Shown here: piece after piece, positions 20,549-30,226 of the stretch
Layout: each line of letters starts with the position of its first letter
Position numbering within the stretch: the stretch's first letter is position 1
NCBI RefSeq assembly: GCF_017468685.1
Contig: NZ_JAFUHT010000031.1
Location: forward strand, 17,767-81,766
DNA from: Methanobrevibacter sp.
GTDB taxonomy: Archaea; Methanobacteriota; Methanobacteria; Methanobacteriales; Methanobacteriaceae
Length of the DNA: 64,000 nt
Direction: 5' to 3'
Notes under the pieces: generated by a model
The model's database searches: none
What the model saw: the letters and a program-made list of their open reading frames with translations, nothing else
What the model was told of the DNA's origin: nothing
Program-made: the position numbers and the translations under genes

Positions 20549-21142
20549 ATGGTAGATTCCGAAACCATTGAAGAAAAAATTTCTGATAAAAAAGAAAAAC
20601 TTGATGAAAAAGTCGAAGAAGTAAAAGAAAAGTTCGATGAAAAAAAAGAAGAACAAAAAGAAAAATTTGAAGAAAGAAAAGAAAAAGGTAAAAACATTGC
20701 AGACAATGTAATCAATGATTTATACAAAAGCATTGATGAATTCAAAGAAAACATTAAAAACATGCAAAAAACAGCTGATCAGAAATACGCTGATTACAAA
20801 AAATCAACTGTTCAAACATTAGACATTGATTTAGTTGAAACCAAAGACATTTACTACATCAAAGCTGCAGTACCCGGCGTTGAAAAAGAAGACGTATTAA
20901 TCGAAGCAGGCGACAACGATATCACTATCGAAACTACCTTCAAACCTTACATTGAAGAATTTGAAGAAGACGAAACTGCAGAAGTAATCTCATCATCCAT
21001 CAAATCTGGAAGATGCGTAAAAACAGTTAGATTCGAAAACAGCCTTGATTTGGAAAACATCACTGCTAAATTTGCAAACGGAATCGTTACTATAACCATT
21101 CCAAAATTAATTATACCAAAACATAAAGTAAATGTGGAATAA
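20549..21142 (+). CDS. Small heat shock protein (Hsp20) with charged coiled-coil N-terminus
   Basis: The C-terminal half (about residues 88-197) is an alpha-crystallin domain: DLVETKDIYYIKAAVPGV, then EAGDNDITIE, ending in the beta-strand ANGIVTITIPK. The first 60 residues are unusually rich in Lys and Glu with heptad character (EKLDEKVEEVKEKFDEKKEE) and should form a coiled coil. Cytosolic ATP-independent chaperone that holds unfolding proteins. A GTG at 20540 is in frame, but AAGGAGCGTGA at 20532-20542 is the SD site for the ATG at 20549. Monocistronic. Confidence 0.9.
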   Translation: MVDSETIEEKISDKKEKLDEKVEEVKEKFDEKKEEQKEKFEERKEKGKNIADNVINDLYKSIDEFKENIKNMQKTADQKYADYKKSTVQTLDIDLVETKDIYYIKAAVPGVEKEDVLIEAGDNDITIETTFKPYIEEFEEDETAEVISSSIKSGRCVKTVRFENSLDLENITAKFANGIVTITIPKLIIPKHKVNVE

Positions 21143-21172
21143 ACTCCACATTTTTTATCTTTTTTTAAAAAA
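21131..21172 (+). terminator. Terminator between convergent sHSP and SIS genes
   Basis: An 8-bp stem AATGTGGA/TCCACATT overlaps the sHSP stop codon and is followed by TTTTTTATCTTTTTTT. The A-run after it on the plus strand gives a T-run for the opposite gene. Confidence 0.6.
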
Positions 21173-21173
21173 A

Positions 21174-22184
21174 TCAGTATCTAACCTTACCGATGTGTCT
21201 TGTAGCACCAGGATCTTCACCATTGTAATGTGCTAAATAATAAATAAACCATTCAAGCGGAATTACCAATACGAATGGAGATAATAATTTATCAACATCA
21301 GCATAGTCTTTCAATTCATAAATTATTGATTTTAATTTGAGATTTTCTGAAAACTCAATTGCCTTATCAGTAATCTCATCAGATTCAAAGTCAGATCTTA
21401 AGAATATGATAGGAACATCCTTTTCAGCTCTTTCAATCAAACCATGTCTGAATTCAGCTGAATATTCCGGACAAGCATGCTTGATTGCACCTTCCATAAG
21501 CATGGTCATAGCTAGTTTATATGCAAGACCAAAGTTAGGACCGCTTCCAAGACAATAGAAGATGTCTTCTTTTTTAAAGTCCTGTGCAAGCATACGATTA
21601 TCATACTCAGTTGTTTTTAATAAGTCTTCAATTATATCAGGCATTTCTGCCAATTGTGATAACAATTCATCTTTAGCTTCATAATCACTTGCACTGAAAA
21701 GAATCTGATATAAACATGCAAGTTGAGTAATATAAGTTTTTGTTCCAAGAATTGCTGTTTCTGTTTCGCATTTTGTGACAATTGGAGTTTCAGCTTCTTT
21801 AATCATTGAACTGTCAGGTTCATTTGAAATAGAAACAGTATGTATATTAAATTCATTAGCCCTTCTAAGTGAAGCGAGAGTGTCAGCAGTTTCACCTGAT
21901 TGTGAAGTGAAAATGGCTATAGAGTTTTCATTTTCAACTAATCTTTTATTATAGTAAAATTCATAACCAGTATATACTTCAAGGTCAATATTTGTACTTG
22001 ACATTCTTATAGCGTCCCTAACACTATAACAAGTTGAAATAGAACTTCCACAACCGATTAGATAAACTTTATCCTTATCTGAAATTAATTTTGAAACTTC
22101 ATCCATAGTAGACATTTCACTTTCAAAAGTTTTTCTAAGTGAGTCTGGTTGTTCCATCATTTCATCATACATTTTATATTTCAT
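21174..22184 (-). CDS. SIS-domain sugar isomerase/deaminase-like protein
   Basis: Two sugar isomerase (SIS) domains in 336 residues, resembling the isomerase half of GlmS and AgaS/FrlB-type proteins. Signatures: [19 protein letters not shown] (first phosphosugar loop, about residues 41-59), [17 protein letters not shown] (the SQSGET motif) and [16 protein letters not shown] in the second domain; the C-terminus has [11 protein letters not shown]. There is no glutamine amidotransferase domain. Probably acts on an amino-sugar phosphate; exact substrate unknown. Divergent from the DUF447 gene. Confidence 0.82.
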   Translation of the reverse strand: MKYKMYDEMMEQPDSLRKTFESEMSTMDEVSKLISDKDKVYLIGCGSSISTCYSVRDAIRMSSTNIDLEVYTGYEFYYNKRLVENENSIAIFTSQSGETADTLASLRRANEFNIHTVSISNEPDSSMIKEAETPIVTKCETETAILGTKTYITQLACLYQILFSASDYEAKDELLSQLAEMPDIIEDLLKTTEYDNRMLAQDFKKEDIFYCLGSGPNFGLAYKLAMTMLMEGAIKHACPEYSAEFRHGLIERAEKDVPIIFLRSDFESDEITDKAIEFSENLKLKSIIYELKDYADVDKLLSPFVLVIPLEWFIYYLAHYNGEDPGATRHIGKVRY

Positions 22185-22257
22185 AAGCTTAAACTCCTTA
22201 AAATTAAATATTATAATTTATATATTGTTAATCAACATATAAAAAGGTTTTTTGAAA

Positions 22258-22893
22258 ATGTCGATTAAAGAAATTAATTTATCAACAATCGGAATGCAGA
22301 AAGGAAAACAATATGAAACAATTGTGAGCACTGAAAATTCACAAAATGTCAAAAATGCTGCACCAATTGGAATCATATGTTCAGGTATTGATAAAGTTGT
22401 ATGTAGAATTTTTAAAGGTGGAAAAACTTTGGATAATATCCTGTCACAAAAAAAGTTTATTGTCAATATTACCCATGACCCTGAATTATTTATGCTGTCG
22501 ACAATTGGAAATCTTCCTGAAGATTATTTTGAAGATGATGGATCTGTAAAAAATGTTGATGCCTATTTCAAATGTGAAGTGGTTAGTTTCAAGGATGCTG
22601 TAAAGCAAAGCGACCCGATTAAAAAGAAAGGCGAAGCGATTGTAATTAAATCTGAAGTAAAAGAATTAGTTATCAAAAACAACACCAATGCATTGAATAG
22701 AGGTTTCGGTTATGTTGTTGAAACACTGGCAAATCTTACACGTTTTGATTTGGTTAGTAATTCACAAAAGAAAGAGTATTTAGACAGATTTAGAGAAGCG
22801 AATAGAGTCGTTCGAAAAATCGGTTATCCTGAAGACATTCAGGCAATGAATGAAATAAAAAAAGAATTAATGAAAAAAGGTTTTAAACCTTAA
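22258..22893 (+). CDS. DUF447 family flavin-reductase-like protein
   Basis: Archaeal protein of the DUF447 family, about 211 residues, which adopts a flavin-reductase-like split barrel. The N-terminal half has [13 protein letters not shown] sequence ([10 protein letters not shown]), [20 protein letters not shown] and [12 protein letters not shown]; the C-terminal part is helical with [15 protein letters not shown]. The function is not established. An in-frame TTG at 22252 is an alternative start but the ATG at 22258 is preferred. Its stop overlaps the end of the convergent ade gene by four bases. Confidence 0.75.
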   Translation: MSIKEINLSTIGMQKGKQYETIVSTENSQNVKNAAPIGIICSGIDKVVCRIFKGGKTLDNILSQKKFIVNITHDPELFMLSTIGNLPEDYFEDDGSVKNVDAYFKCEVVSFKDAVKQSDPIKKKGEAIVIKSEVKELVIKNNTNALNRGFGYVVETLANLTRFDLVSNSQKKEYLDRFREANRVVRKIGYPEDIQAMNEIKKELMKKGFKP

Positions 22894-24605
22894 TTTCTAA
22901 TAACATCAATAAATTCAAATGCATCTCCATCAAATAATCCCAAATCAGATATTTTAAGTGAAGGAATTACCAACAATGCCATAAATGCCATTGTCATAAA
23001 TGGAGAATCGAGTTTACATCCTAATGCTGAAGACATCTTATGCAAGGTGTTTAATTTCTTGGCCACACCATATGCATCCTCATTGCTCATAAGACCTGCA
23101 ATCGGAAGGGACAATGAGTCGCTGAAGTCTTCGCTCACCACTGCAAATCCACCTTTATTATCAATTATCTTGTTTACAGCCTGAGCCATCATTTCAGTGT
23201 CATAACCTACAACAATAATATTATGTGAGTCATGCGCTACTGATGATGCAATTGCTCCTTTTTTAAGACCGAATCCTTTAATAAACGCATTTGCAACATG
23301 GTTTTGACCATATCTTTCCACAACTGATATCCTTAAAATGTCATCATAAATATCGGACATGACTTTTCCTTCACAGCACTTTAGTTTTGCAGTGGTCTTT
23401 TGAGTTAAAAGTTCCCCATTGAAACATTCAATGACATTAACTTCACATTCATCGCCATCATAGTATATCTCAAAGTCTTTGGAGGTCTTTTTGGTTGCGT
23501 TAATTGAGTTTTCAGCCTCAACTTCCGGAACATCAAATAAAACATTTTTACCATCAAAGACACATTCCCCTGCAATGAATGTTTTCAGGATATTGAAGTC
23601 CTTTAAATTATCAATGATTATATAATCGGCTTTTGCACCGGTTACAATTACTCCTGCATCCAATCCATAGTGCGCTGCAGGATTTATTGTAACCATACCA
23701 ATGGCTTTTATGACATCTATTCCAAGGTCTGCTGCCTTTTGGACAGATTTATTTAAATGTCCTTTGATTAGGTCATTTGGATGCTTATCGTCACTTACTA
23801 TGAAGTCAAATATTGGTGAGTGGATTCTTCTCTCCAATACTTCAGTTGGGATGATGCCAAAACTGTCCTGATTTTTCAAATGGTCAATACGTTCAGAGAA
23901 ATCAAATAGAGCTTCCATATTTTTAGCAGATGACCCATCACGAACCATAATTTTCATGCCTTTCTGTTTTTTCTCAATAGCTTCAGAGAAATTACTGCAT
24001 TCATGATCAGTTACTATATACTGCTCCATATATTTATCCAATTCTTTACCTGAAAGCAGTGGAGCATGACCATCGATAGGTTTTTTGTACTGCCTTGCCA
24101 AATCCAATTTCCTGATTACTTCCTCATCCCCACTTAAAACACCAGGGAAATTCATCATTTCACCCAATGCCACAACCTCATCCTTTTTAAGCAAGTATTC
24201 AATGTCAGAGGAATCCAAAACACAACCTGCTGTTTCAAATGAAGTGGCAGGAACACAGGAAGGTGCAGTAAAGTAAAAGTTAAATGGAACTGTTGAAGCA
24301 TTATCAATCATGAATTCAATACCCTCAATTCCGCAAACGTTAGCTATCTCATGAGGATCGCACACTACAGAAGTAGTACCATGACGAACTGCAATTTTAG
24401 CAAATTGTGCAGGAGTAAGCATACTGCTTTCAATATGAATATGAGAATCAATGAACCCCGGAAGCAACAATCCTTCAACATCGATTTTAGTTTCTTCAGT
24501 AACTTTAATTGGTATGATTTCCTTAAAAATTCCATCAGCAACTGTTATTCTTGCAGGATAAACAGAATCTGTCAAAACGTCAAGAATATAAGCTGTAAAT
24601 GACAT
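22890..24605 (-). CDS. ade: Adenine deaminase
   Basis: Metal-dependent amidohydrolase converting adenine to hypoxanthine and ammonia in purine salvage. The metal-binding HxH is at residues 55-57 ([13 protein letters not shown]), followed by [10 protein letters not shown] and GHAPLLSG, and the family's C-terminal domain contains [14 protein letters not shown]. Length of 571 residues is typical. The gene sits three bases after the ornithine-cyclodeaminase-like gene, so the two are co-transcribed. A purine permease gene (27663-29000) lies nearby in the same orientation. Confidence 0.95.
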   Translation of the reverse strand: MSFTAYILDVLTDSVYPARITVADGIFKEIIPIKVTEETKIDVEGLLLPGFIDSHIHIESSMLTPAQFAKIAVRHGTTSVVCDPHEIANVCGIEGIEFMIDNASTVPFNFYFTAPSCVPATSFETAGCVLDSSDIEYLLKKDEVVALGEMMNFPGVLSGDEEVIRKLDLARQYKKPIDGHAPLLSGKELDKYMEQYIVTDHECSNFSEAIEKKQKGMKIMVRDGSSAKNMEALFDFSERIDHLKNQDSFGIIPTEVLERRIHSPIFDFIVSDDKHPNDLIKGHLNKSVQKAADLGIDVIKAIGMVTINPAAHYGLDAGVIVTGAKADYIIIDNLKDFNILKTFIAGECVFDGKNVLFDVPEVEAENSINATKKTSKDFEIYYDGDECEVNVIECFNGELLTQKTTAKLKCCEGKVMSDIYDDILRISVVERYGQNHVANAFIKGFGLKKGAIASSVAHDSHNIIVVGYDTEMMAQAVNKIIDNKGGFAVVSEDFSDSLSLPIAGLMSNEDAYGVAKKLNTLHKMSSALGCKLDSPFMTMAFMALLVIPSLKISDLGLFDGDAFEFIDVIRN

Positions 24606-24608
24606 TGC

Positions 24609-25829
24609 CTAATCCTCCTTCAAAGCATTGAAAAGCAATGGCAAGAAGGTTCCAATGTCTGTAACAATACCAACCACCTGAGCACTACCTCTGTCAGATA
24701 ATTTTGTAACAGTAGAAGGATTAATGTCTACACAGATACTTTTAACTCTTGAAGGCAGAAGGTTACCTGTTGCAATTGAATGAAGCATAGTGGCAATCAT
24801 AATAACCATATCAACTTCCTGAGCATAATGTCTCATTAACTTTTGTGCTTCAGCAGTGTCAGTTATGACATCAGGAAGTGGCCCGTCGTCACGAATGGAA
24901 CCTGCTAAAACATATGGAACATCATTTTTGACACATTCATACATTATACCACCAGTCAAAGTGCCGTCTTCAACAGCATCCTTTATGGAACCTGAATTGT
25001 TGATTCTGTTGATTGCCCTCATATGGTGAGTGTGACCGTGAGCGACAATCTTACCTGTTTCAACTTCAATACCCAAAGAAGTTCCAAAGAGGTTAGATTC
25101 GATATCATGAGTAGCTAATGCATTTCCAGCCATGATAACATCAATATAACCCTGTTTGACAAGTTCTGCCAGATATTTTCCGGAACCGGTGTGAACTATT
25201 GCAGGCCCACCAACAATACCTATTTTTCCGCCTTTGGCTTTAATTTCCTTCATTTCAGAAGCAATTCCATTAATAAGATTCATTAAAGGCTTTTCAGAAG
25301 ACACTTCACTGTTCATGAACTCGAAAACTTGCTGTTCTTCTCTTGATCTGTGAGGTGGAGTGACTCTTACACCGTCAAGACCAACAATGACCTTATCTCC
25401 AGCTTTTAAATCAGCAATTGGTTTTACAAATGCGCGTTTAGCTTCCTCATCAACAACAACAAGACAGTCCATTTCAATGTCCTCAACTAAAATCCAATCC
25501 CCATCAAAGAAAATATGGGTTGTGTGATTGGATGATGAATAAAAACCTTCAGGAGCAACTTTGTCCTTAGGTGCCGCAACAAGATTAACTTCCTTAATCT
25601 CATCAATAGATGCACCAAGTACAGACAGTTCATCTAAAATAGATTCCAATAGTTCAGGAGAATCAGCTGACACTTGAATTTTCGCATGACTTTCGTCTGA
25701 TTTTTTACGTCCAACATCGATTTCTAAAATATCAAATTCTCCTCCTTTGTCCATAATTATACCCATTGTCTTAGTTAACATCAATGAGTCAATAATATGG
25801 CCTGAAAGGTCAATAGTTCTTTTATTCAT
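24609..25829 (-). CDS. Archaeal ornithine cyclodeaminase-like protein (LOR/SDH domain, TIGR00300)
   Basis: Matches the archaeal LOR/SDH-domain family (TIGR00300), members of which have been shown to be ornithine cyclodeaminases producing proline. Seen: N-terminal ACT-like domain starting [15 protein letters not shown], the motif [20 protein letters not shown], and a Rossmann-like half with [17 protein letters not shown] and [21 protein letters not shown]. An in-frame ATG exists at 25844 without an SD site; GGAG at 25839-25842 fits as SD for the ATG at 25829. Proline synthesis would link to the arginine pathway, but substrate is inferred from family only. Confidence 0.8.
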   Translation of the reverse strand: MNKRTIDLSGHIIDSLMLTKTMGIIMDKGGEFDILEIDVGRKKSDESHAKIQVSADSPELLESILDELSVLGASIDEIKEVNLVAAPKDKVAPEGFYSSSNHTTHIFFDGDWILVEDIEMDCLVVVDEEAKRAFVKPIADLKAGDKVIVGLDGVRVTPPHRSREEQQVFEFMNSEVSSEKPLMNLINGIASEMKEIKAKGGKIGIVGGPAIVHTGSGKYLAELVKQGYIDVIMAGNALATHDIESNLFGTSLGIEVETGKIVAHGHTHHMRAINRINNSGSIKDAVEDGTLTGGIMYECVKNDVPYVLAGSIRDDGPLPDVITDTAEAQKLMRHYAQEVDMVIMIATMLHSIATGNLLPSRVKSICVDINPSTVTKLSDRGSAQVVGIVTDIGTFLPLLFNALKED

Positions 25830-25950
25830 AACAATATGCTCCATTTTTTAGTTAATATAATAATTATATTTTTGGTGATATTTAATGGTATTGTTATGTT
25901 AAAAAAAGAGAAAGATAATAAAAATAAATTTATTTTAAATAGAATTCTAC

Positions 25951-26256
25951 CTAATAATTGTTTTGTACAACTTTACCTATATATCCTCCAAATAAACCTA
26001 TTATAATAAATATTGGTATTGAAAATACAGTAAACATTAAAAAACTACTTACAAAACCAACAATAGCCCCATAAATTAAAGCATGCGTTGTTGAATTATT
26101 AGTTAAAAATCCAGAAATTGCCGAACCAATAATCAACCCCAAGATACCTATAACTCCAATTCCTGTTGACATTCCTACCAACAAACATACAATTGAAATA
26201 ACAGCTCCTACAATAACAGGCTTTAATTCAAAATTGCTTGCAATATCTTCAGTCAT
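25951..26256 (-). CDS. Small membrane protein, DUF5518-like
   Basis: 101 residues with three to four hydrophobic segments (VIVGAVISIVCLLVGM, VIGILGLIIGSAISGFL, ALIYGAIVGFVSSFLMF, IFIIIGLFGGYIGKVV), rich in Gly within the helices, resembling the DUF5518 family common in methanogens. No soluble domain. It follows the secreted-protein gene by nine bases and is probably in its operon. Function unknown. Confidence 0.65.
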   Translation of the reverse strand: MTEDIASNFELKPVIVGAVISIVCLLVGMSTGIGVIGILGLIIGSAISGFLTNNSTTHALIYGAIVGFVSSFLMFTVFSIPIFIIIGLFGGYIGKVVQNNY

Positions 26257-26265
26257 AATATCTCC

Positions 26266-26736
26266 TTATTTTATTATTTCCCCAAGAAGTTCATCATATT
26301 TCATAAAATTATCTCCATATTTGTCATAGGTAAATGGAACTATAATAGAAACAACTTTATCATTATCTATATAAGCAAACTCCACATCAGTTGACAAATA
26401 CATTTTATAAAATCCATCTTTTCCAGCTATATTTTTTTGTTGAAATCCTTTTTTAATTAAGGAATTACTTATTGCTGAGTCATCAGCTACCTTATTATCA
26501 ACTGCAATATCAACTGTATCTCCAGTTTCAGTATTTTTATAAACCATATTCTCATAGGCATCATCAATGTCAGATTTTACGGGATTATCAACATCAAAAC
26601 CGTCAGGCAAATGGAAATTAACCCCATTAACAGTAACATCATTTCCACCACCAAAAATCCACCAAGCACTAACACTAGATACAGAAGCAATAGCTACACA
26701 TAAAATTACTAGACCCAAAATAATCTTTTTATTCAT
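26266..26736 (-). CDS. Predicted secreted protein, unknown function
   Basis: 156 residues with a clear signal peptide (KKIILGLVILCVAIASVSSVSA) followed by WWIFGGGNDVTVNGVNFHLPDG. The mature part has no cysteine and alternates polar and hydrophobic residues, as in small beta-rich domains. It resembles the next gene upstream in layout (signal peptide, N-terminal NFxLPDGF or FGQFKMDIP block), so both may belong to one family of small exported proteins. The SD site GGTGATC precedes the ATG. Confidence 0.7.
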   Translation of the reverse strand: MNKKIILGLVILCVAIASVSSVSAWWIFGGGNDVTVNGVNFHLPDGFDVDNPVKSDIDDAYENMVYKNTETGDTVDIAVDNKVADDSAISNSLIKKGFQQKNIAGKDGFYKMYLSTDVEFAYIDNDKVVSIIVPFTYDKYGDNFMKYDELLGEIIK

Positions 26737-26760
26737 TAAAGATCACCTTAAAAATAGATA

Positions 26761-26778
26761 AGTAAGCAATTGCTTACT
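26761..26778. promoter_or_regulatory. 18-bp perfect palindrome between secreted-protein genes
   Basis: AGTAAGCAATTGCTTACT is a perfect palindrome touching the stop codon of the upstream gene and 25 bases from the start codon of the next. It lacks a T-run, so an operator is more likely than a terminator. The GTAAG-N6-CTTAC layout equals that of the TetR operator at 42911-42930. Confidence 0.45.
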
Positions 26779-27227
26779 CATTTAAATTCAATACTATCCA
26801 TAGCATCTTGGAGATAAATATCTCTACCTTGAATAAGCACTACCTGTGTATCATCATCTGAAGATATTAAATATCCATTATCACCACTATCTTCATAAAC
26901 CCAAGTTGGAGTGCCATTTTCAATAGTTACGGTATAATTTTCTTTAATTTTCTTTAAAGCAAAATCAGTTACATTTTTAGTTCCATTTACATGAGTTATG
27001 TTGATATAGTCCACATATGCAAAAAGAGTAAGATCAGAATTTGGAATTTCATATATAGGATGATTTCCAGTACCACCCTGAGTTTCATTTATTTCAAGAT
27101 TTGAGGCATTAGGAATATCCATTTTAAATTGTCCAAAATTATGAGACTCAAGTCCTTCAGCATATACAGTAGCTATTGAAACCGCTACAAAAAATACAAC
27201 CAACAAAGTTAAAATTTTCTTGTTCAT
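26778..27227 (-). CDS. Predicted secreted protein, unknown function
   Basis: 149 residues from the ATG at 27227, which is preceded by a strong AAGGAGGTT SD site; an upstream in-frame start at 27269 is rejected for that reason. Signal peptide NKKILTLLVVFFVAVSIATVYA, then a mature domain with NFGQFKMDIPNASNLEI and a C-terminal QGRDIYLQDAMDSIEF. No membrane anchor. Divergent from the winged-helix regulator gene, which may control it through the palindromes at 27286-27317. Confidence 0.7.
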   Translation of the reverse strand: MNKKILTLLVVFFVAVSIATVYAEGLESHNFGQFKMDIPNASNLEINETQGGTGNHPIYEIPNSDLTLFAYVDYINITHVNGTKNVTDFALKKIKENYTVTIENGTPTWVYEDSGDNGYLISSDDDTQVVLIQGRDIYLQDAMDSIEFK

Positions 27228-27285
27228 ATTGAACCTCCTTATTTTTGTAATGATATTTTTAGTAAACACATAATATAAACATTGC

Positions 27286-27317
27286 TATTAGCATGCTAAT
27301 ATCATATAGATATCTAT
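27286..27317. promoter_or_regulatory. Two palindromes in a divergent promoter region
   Basis: TATTAGCATGCTAATA (27286-27301) and ATAGATATCTAT (27306-27317) are both perfect palindromes, placed between the secreted-protein gene (minus) and the winged-helix regulator gene (plus, 27346). The position suits operator sites of the regulator. Confidence 0.5.
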
Positions 27318-27345
27318 TAAATAGCTAAAATTAAAATTTTTAAAT

Positions 27346-27624
27346 ATGAGTAAAAAGGATGATATGAGCATTATATCACTGCTAGCTCGCTCTAAAAAAA
27401 GAATCAACGTGCTAAAATCTCTTGAAAAAGAAGATAAAATTCCATCAAAGATTAGTAAAGATATTGATGATAACAGCAACCACGTTTCAAAATATCTGAA
27501 AACATTAAAAGAAGCGGAGTTAGTGGAATGTCTTAATGAAGAAGACAAAAGATATAGATTCTACAGCATCACCGATAAGGGCAAATACTATCTTGACAAA
27601 GTAGAAAAAGACTATAAAGAATAA
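27346..27624 (+). CDS. Winged-helix transcriptional regulator (ArsR/MarR-like)
   Basis: 92-residue DNA-binding protein: a winged helix with recognition helix in SNHVSKYLKTLKEAELVECL and wing in RYRFYSITDKGKYYLDKV. This is the small archaeal HTH type with no ligand domain. No SD site is visible, and the ATG probably begins a leaderless transcript. The divergent layout suggests control of the small secreted-protein genes at 25951-27227. Confidence 0.8.
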   Translation: MSKKDDMSIISLLARSKKRINVLKSLEKEDKIPSKISKDIDDNSNHVSKYLKTLKEAELVECLNEEDKRYRFYSITDKGKYYLDKVEKDYKE

Positions 27625-27635
27625 TTTTAAAAAAT

Positions 27636-27666
27636 AAAAAAAAGTTAGACTCAAATTTGAGTCTAA
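27636..27666 (-). terminator. Terminator of the purine permease gene
   Basis: A 22-bp perfect palindrome with core AGACTCAAATTTGAGTCT (27645-27666) overlaps the permease stop codon; on the minus strand it is followed by CTTTTTTTTATTTTTT, giving an intrinsic-type terminator. The convergent regulator gene ends just before it. Confidence 0.65.
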
Positions 27667-29000
27667 AGTCCGAAGAACAAGTATATTACAAATACTATAA
27701 CCATTAACCAGATAGCCCAACCTAACTCTTTTGCTTTTCCAGTAGCTAAGCTTGCAACTGCATAAACTACGAATCCCCAAGCGATACCTAATGAAATGGA
27801 GTAGGTTAAAATCATCATTACAATGGTCATGAATACAGAAGCTGCTACAATTAAATTATCCCATTCAATTTCTTTTAATTGACCAATCATTAGTATACCA
27901 ACAATCACTAATGCAGCACAGGTAACTGGAGAAGTGAATAATCCTAACACTAATGGTGCAAAGAATATTGATAATATGAATAATATACCAGTTACTACAG
28001 CAGTTAAACCAGTTTTACCACCAAGACCAATACCTGTTGCACTTTCAACATAAGCAGTTACAGTACTGGTACCGAATATTGCACCTACAATACCACCAAC
28101 AGCATCAGCTAAAAATGCATTTTCAATTCCAACAGCTTGACCTTCTTCATCTATAAACCCACATTGTCTACCTAATGCCATTAATGTTCCTGTTGTATCA
28201 AAGAATGTTACAAATACAAGAGAGAAAAGCATCATAATCAAGTTTGGAATATTTGAGAACAGCTGTCCAAATCCTTTAGTAAATCCTGCAAATAATGATA
28301 AATCAAAATTAGTAGTAATGAATTCAGCTGGAACAGCAGGCATTAACATGTCTCCTGCACCGAATCCTAAAGCTGTAAAGATTACACCAATTATTGCAGT
28401 AATAACTAATCCGACAAATACTGCAGCAGGCACTTTTCTTACATATAATACTAAAGTAATTATAATACCGATTAATGCTAAAAGTGCTGGTGCTGACATG
28501 AGTGATCCCATTGCAACTAAAGTGGAAGGATCATCAACAATGATTCCTGCACCTTTAAGACCTAAAAATGCAAGGAAAAATCCGATAGCTGCACCGATAC
28601 CCAATTTCAAGTCAATAGGAATAGCATTCAAGATAGCTTCCCTAAGACCAGAAATAGTGATTATTAAAAAGATTATACTTGATATGAATACTGCTGCAAG
28701 TGCAGTTTCCCAAGTGTTTCCCATTCCTAAAATTATAGTATATGTAAACAGTGCGTTCAGTCCCATTCCCGGAGCTAATCCGACTGGATATTTAGCAACT
28801 AGCCCCATAATTATACAAGCTACACCGGATGCAACAGCTGTTGCAAAAAACACTCCGGTAACAGGCATTCCACCATCACCCAAGATTACTGGGTTTACAC
28901 CTAAAATGTAAGCCATAGCAAGGAATGTGGTGATACCTGCAAGAATTTCAGTTTTAAAATCTGTACCATTTTCCTTAAATTTAAAAAAATTATCCAACAT
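27663..29000 (-). CDS. NCS2-family purine permease (AzgA-like)
   Basis: Membrane transporter of 445 residues with about 12-14 hydrophobic helices. AzgA/NCS2 hallmarks: EILAGITTFLAMAYILGVNP at the N-terminus, the LAPGMGLNALFTYT segment, and the TSTVTAYVESATGIGLGG block that carries substrate-binding residues. Likely proton symport of adenine, guanine or hypoxanthine; adenine deaminase in the same neighbourhood supports purine salvage. An AGAGGTG SD site precedes the ATG. A 20-bp inverted repeat lies in its leader. Confidence 0.88.
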   Translation of the reverse strand: MLDNFFKFKENGTDFKTEILAGITTFLAMAYILGVNPVILGDGGMPVTGVFFATAVASGVACIIMGLVAKYPVGLAPGMGLNALFTYTIILGMGNTWETALAAVFISSIIFLIITISGLREAILNAIPIDLKLGIGAAIGFFLAFLGLKGAGIIVDDPSTLVAMGSLMSAPALLALIGIIITLVLYVRKVPAAVFVGLVITAIIGVIFTALGFGAGDMLMPAVPAEFITTNFDLSLFAGFTKGFGQLFSNIPNLIMMLFSLVFVTFFDTTGTLMALGRQCGFIDEEGQAVGIENAFLADAVGGIVGAIFGTSTVTAYVESATGIGLGGKTGLTAVVTGILFILSIFFAPLVLGLFTSPVTCAALVIVGILMIGQLKEIEWDNLIVAASVFMTIVMMILTYSISLGIAWGFVVYAVASLATGKAKELGWAIWLMVIVFVIYLFFGL

Positions 29001-29012
29001 ATAACACCTCTT

Positions 29013-29032
29013 ACGAAAAAAATAGTTTTCGT
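29013..29032. promoter_or_regulatory. Inverted repeat in the leader of the purine permease gene
   Basis: ACGAAAA and TTTTCGT arms (7 bp each) around six bases, centred about 22 bases before the permease ATG. Without a T-run it is a better operator candidate than terminator; a purine-responsive repressor is conceivable but not shown. Confidence 0.4.
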
Positions 29033-29167
29033 TAGATAGTATTATTTTTTTAAAAAAACAGTATTAAATTTATCTATAATTTTTTACTTTATCCTGGAAA
29101 AATAATCTAAGCTCAGATAAGATTATTTCCCATAGGAAAAAATGGCAATAAAATACAAAGAATTTAT

Positions 29168-29293
29168 TTATTCTTTATTATTGAGGTCTAAAATGTCTTT
29201 AACCATATATGCTCCAATGAAAGCCTGTGTTAGGCATTTATATCCTATTCTTTCTATTGGATTTAAAGACCATACTTTTTTATCATCAGACAT
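29168..29293 (-). CDS. Small conserved-looking protein of 41 residues
   Basis: A 41-codon gene with an excellent SD site (GAGGTGA, four bases before the ATG) and a codon pattern like its neighbours. The peptide starts MSDDKKVWSLNPIERIGYKC and ends DILDLNNKE. One amphipathic central helix (LTQAFIGAYMVKDIL) is likely. I do not recognise the family. It stands alone between the purine permease and the ferredoxin-type membrane protein, in an otherwise non-coding 400-base gap. Confidence 0.6.
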   Translation of the reverse strand: MSDDKKVWSLNPIERIGYKCLTQAFIGAYMVKDILDLNNKE

Positions 29294-29397
29294 GATTTCA
29301 CCTCTAAATAATAATAACTAATAAGTTATATATAAATTTAAGCATTTTAAAATTAGTTTAACCTAAAAAAAGCACAGAAATTTTGTTAAACCTAAAT

Positions 29398-30219
29398 TTA
29401 AAAATCAATCGCATTTTTAGGACAATTTTTGATACATTCGGCACATAAAATGCATTCGGTACCATTGTGTCTTGTTCGTGATGAATCTAACAAATCGACA
29501 TCCATAGAACAATTTTTAACACAAAGCCCACATTCATTGCATTTATCCCCATCAACACTGACCCTTAAAAATGAAAAATAACTGGCAGGCTTTAAAAAGA
29601 CTGTAATAGGACATACATACTTACAAAATGCACGATTATCCTTTAAAATATATGCTAAAGCAATACCAATAATATAATACGCCAGATTACCAAATATAAA
29701 TAGATAAAAAATTATATCATCCAAATTATTAACTTTAACCACCAATAAACCTATAAACGCTGTTAAAATCACTGCAAAAAGAATATATCTCACATATCCC
29801 CAATTTTTTTGCTCATGTTGAGGAGTTTTATACGGAAGCAAATCCAAAATCATAGCAGTCCAGCATGCATAACCGCACCAACCACGGCCGAAAATAAACG
29901 GTCCAATAATCTTTGCAATTAAAAAATGAATTACAGCTGCCTCAAAAACACCTAATGACAGATAATACCAAAATCCGAAAAGTGACAAGTTTTCATGCCC
30001 CAAAATTCCTACATAGAATAACAAATAGGATCCAATTGCAAGCATAATAAAGTTTCTTGCATATTTATAGCCATTTCCAATCAGATACACTCCTACAGTG
30101 ATTGCAGAACCAATATAAAGAAAATTGAATATAAAAAATATATTTGAAGTCAAATAGTATACTAAAATGGCTATTGCCACAAAAACTAGCTCAATAATAA
30201 CTGGCGATTTTTTAATCAT
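29398..30219 (-). CDS. NapH-like membrane 4Fe-4S protein
   Basis: 273 residues: five or six hydrophobic helices, a NapH-type loop GRGWCGYACWTAMILDLLPYK (in part GRGWCGYAC), a CKYVCPITVFLKP motif, and a C-terminal pair of 4Fe-4S clusters, CNECGLCVKNCSMD and CILCAECIKNCPKN. The family passes electrons between membrane and soluble carriers; the partner here is unknown. The gene ends next to speB (eight-base spacing) in the same direction, so co-transcription with polyamine genes is possible. Confidence 0.8.
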   Translation of the reverse strand: MIKKSPVIIELVFVAIAILVYYLTSNIFFIFNFLYIGSAITVGVYLIGNGYKYARNFIMLAIGSYLLFYVGILGHENLSLFGFWYYLSLGVFEAAVIHFLIAKIIGPFIFGRGWCGYACWTAMILDLLPYKTPQHEQKNWGYVRYILFAVILTAFIGLLVVKVNNLDDIIFYLFIFGNLAYYIIGIALAYILKDNRAFCKYVCPITVFLKPASYFSFLRVSVDGDKCNECGLCVKNCSMDVDLLDSSRTRHNGTECILCAECIKNCPKNAIDF

Positions 30220-30226
30220 GTGAATC

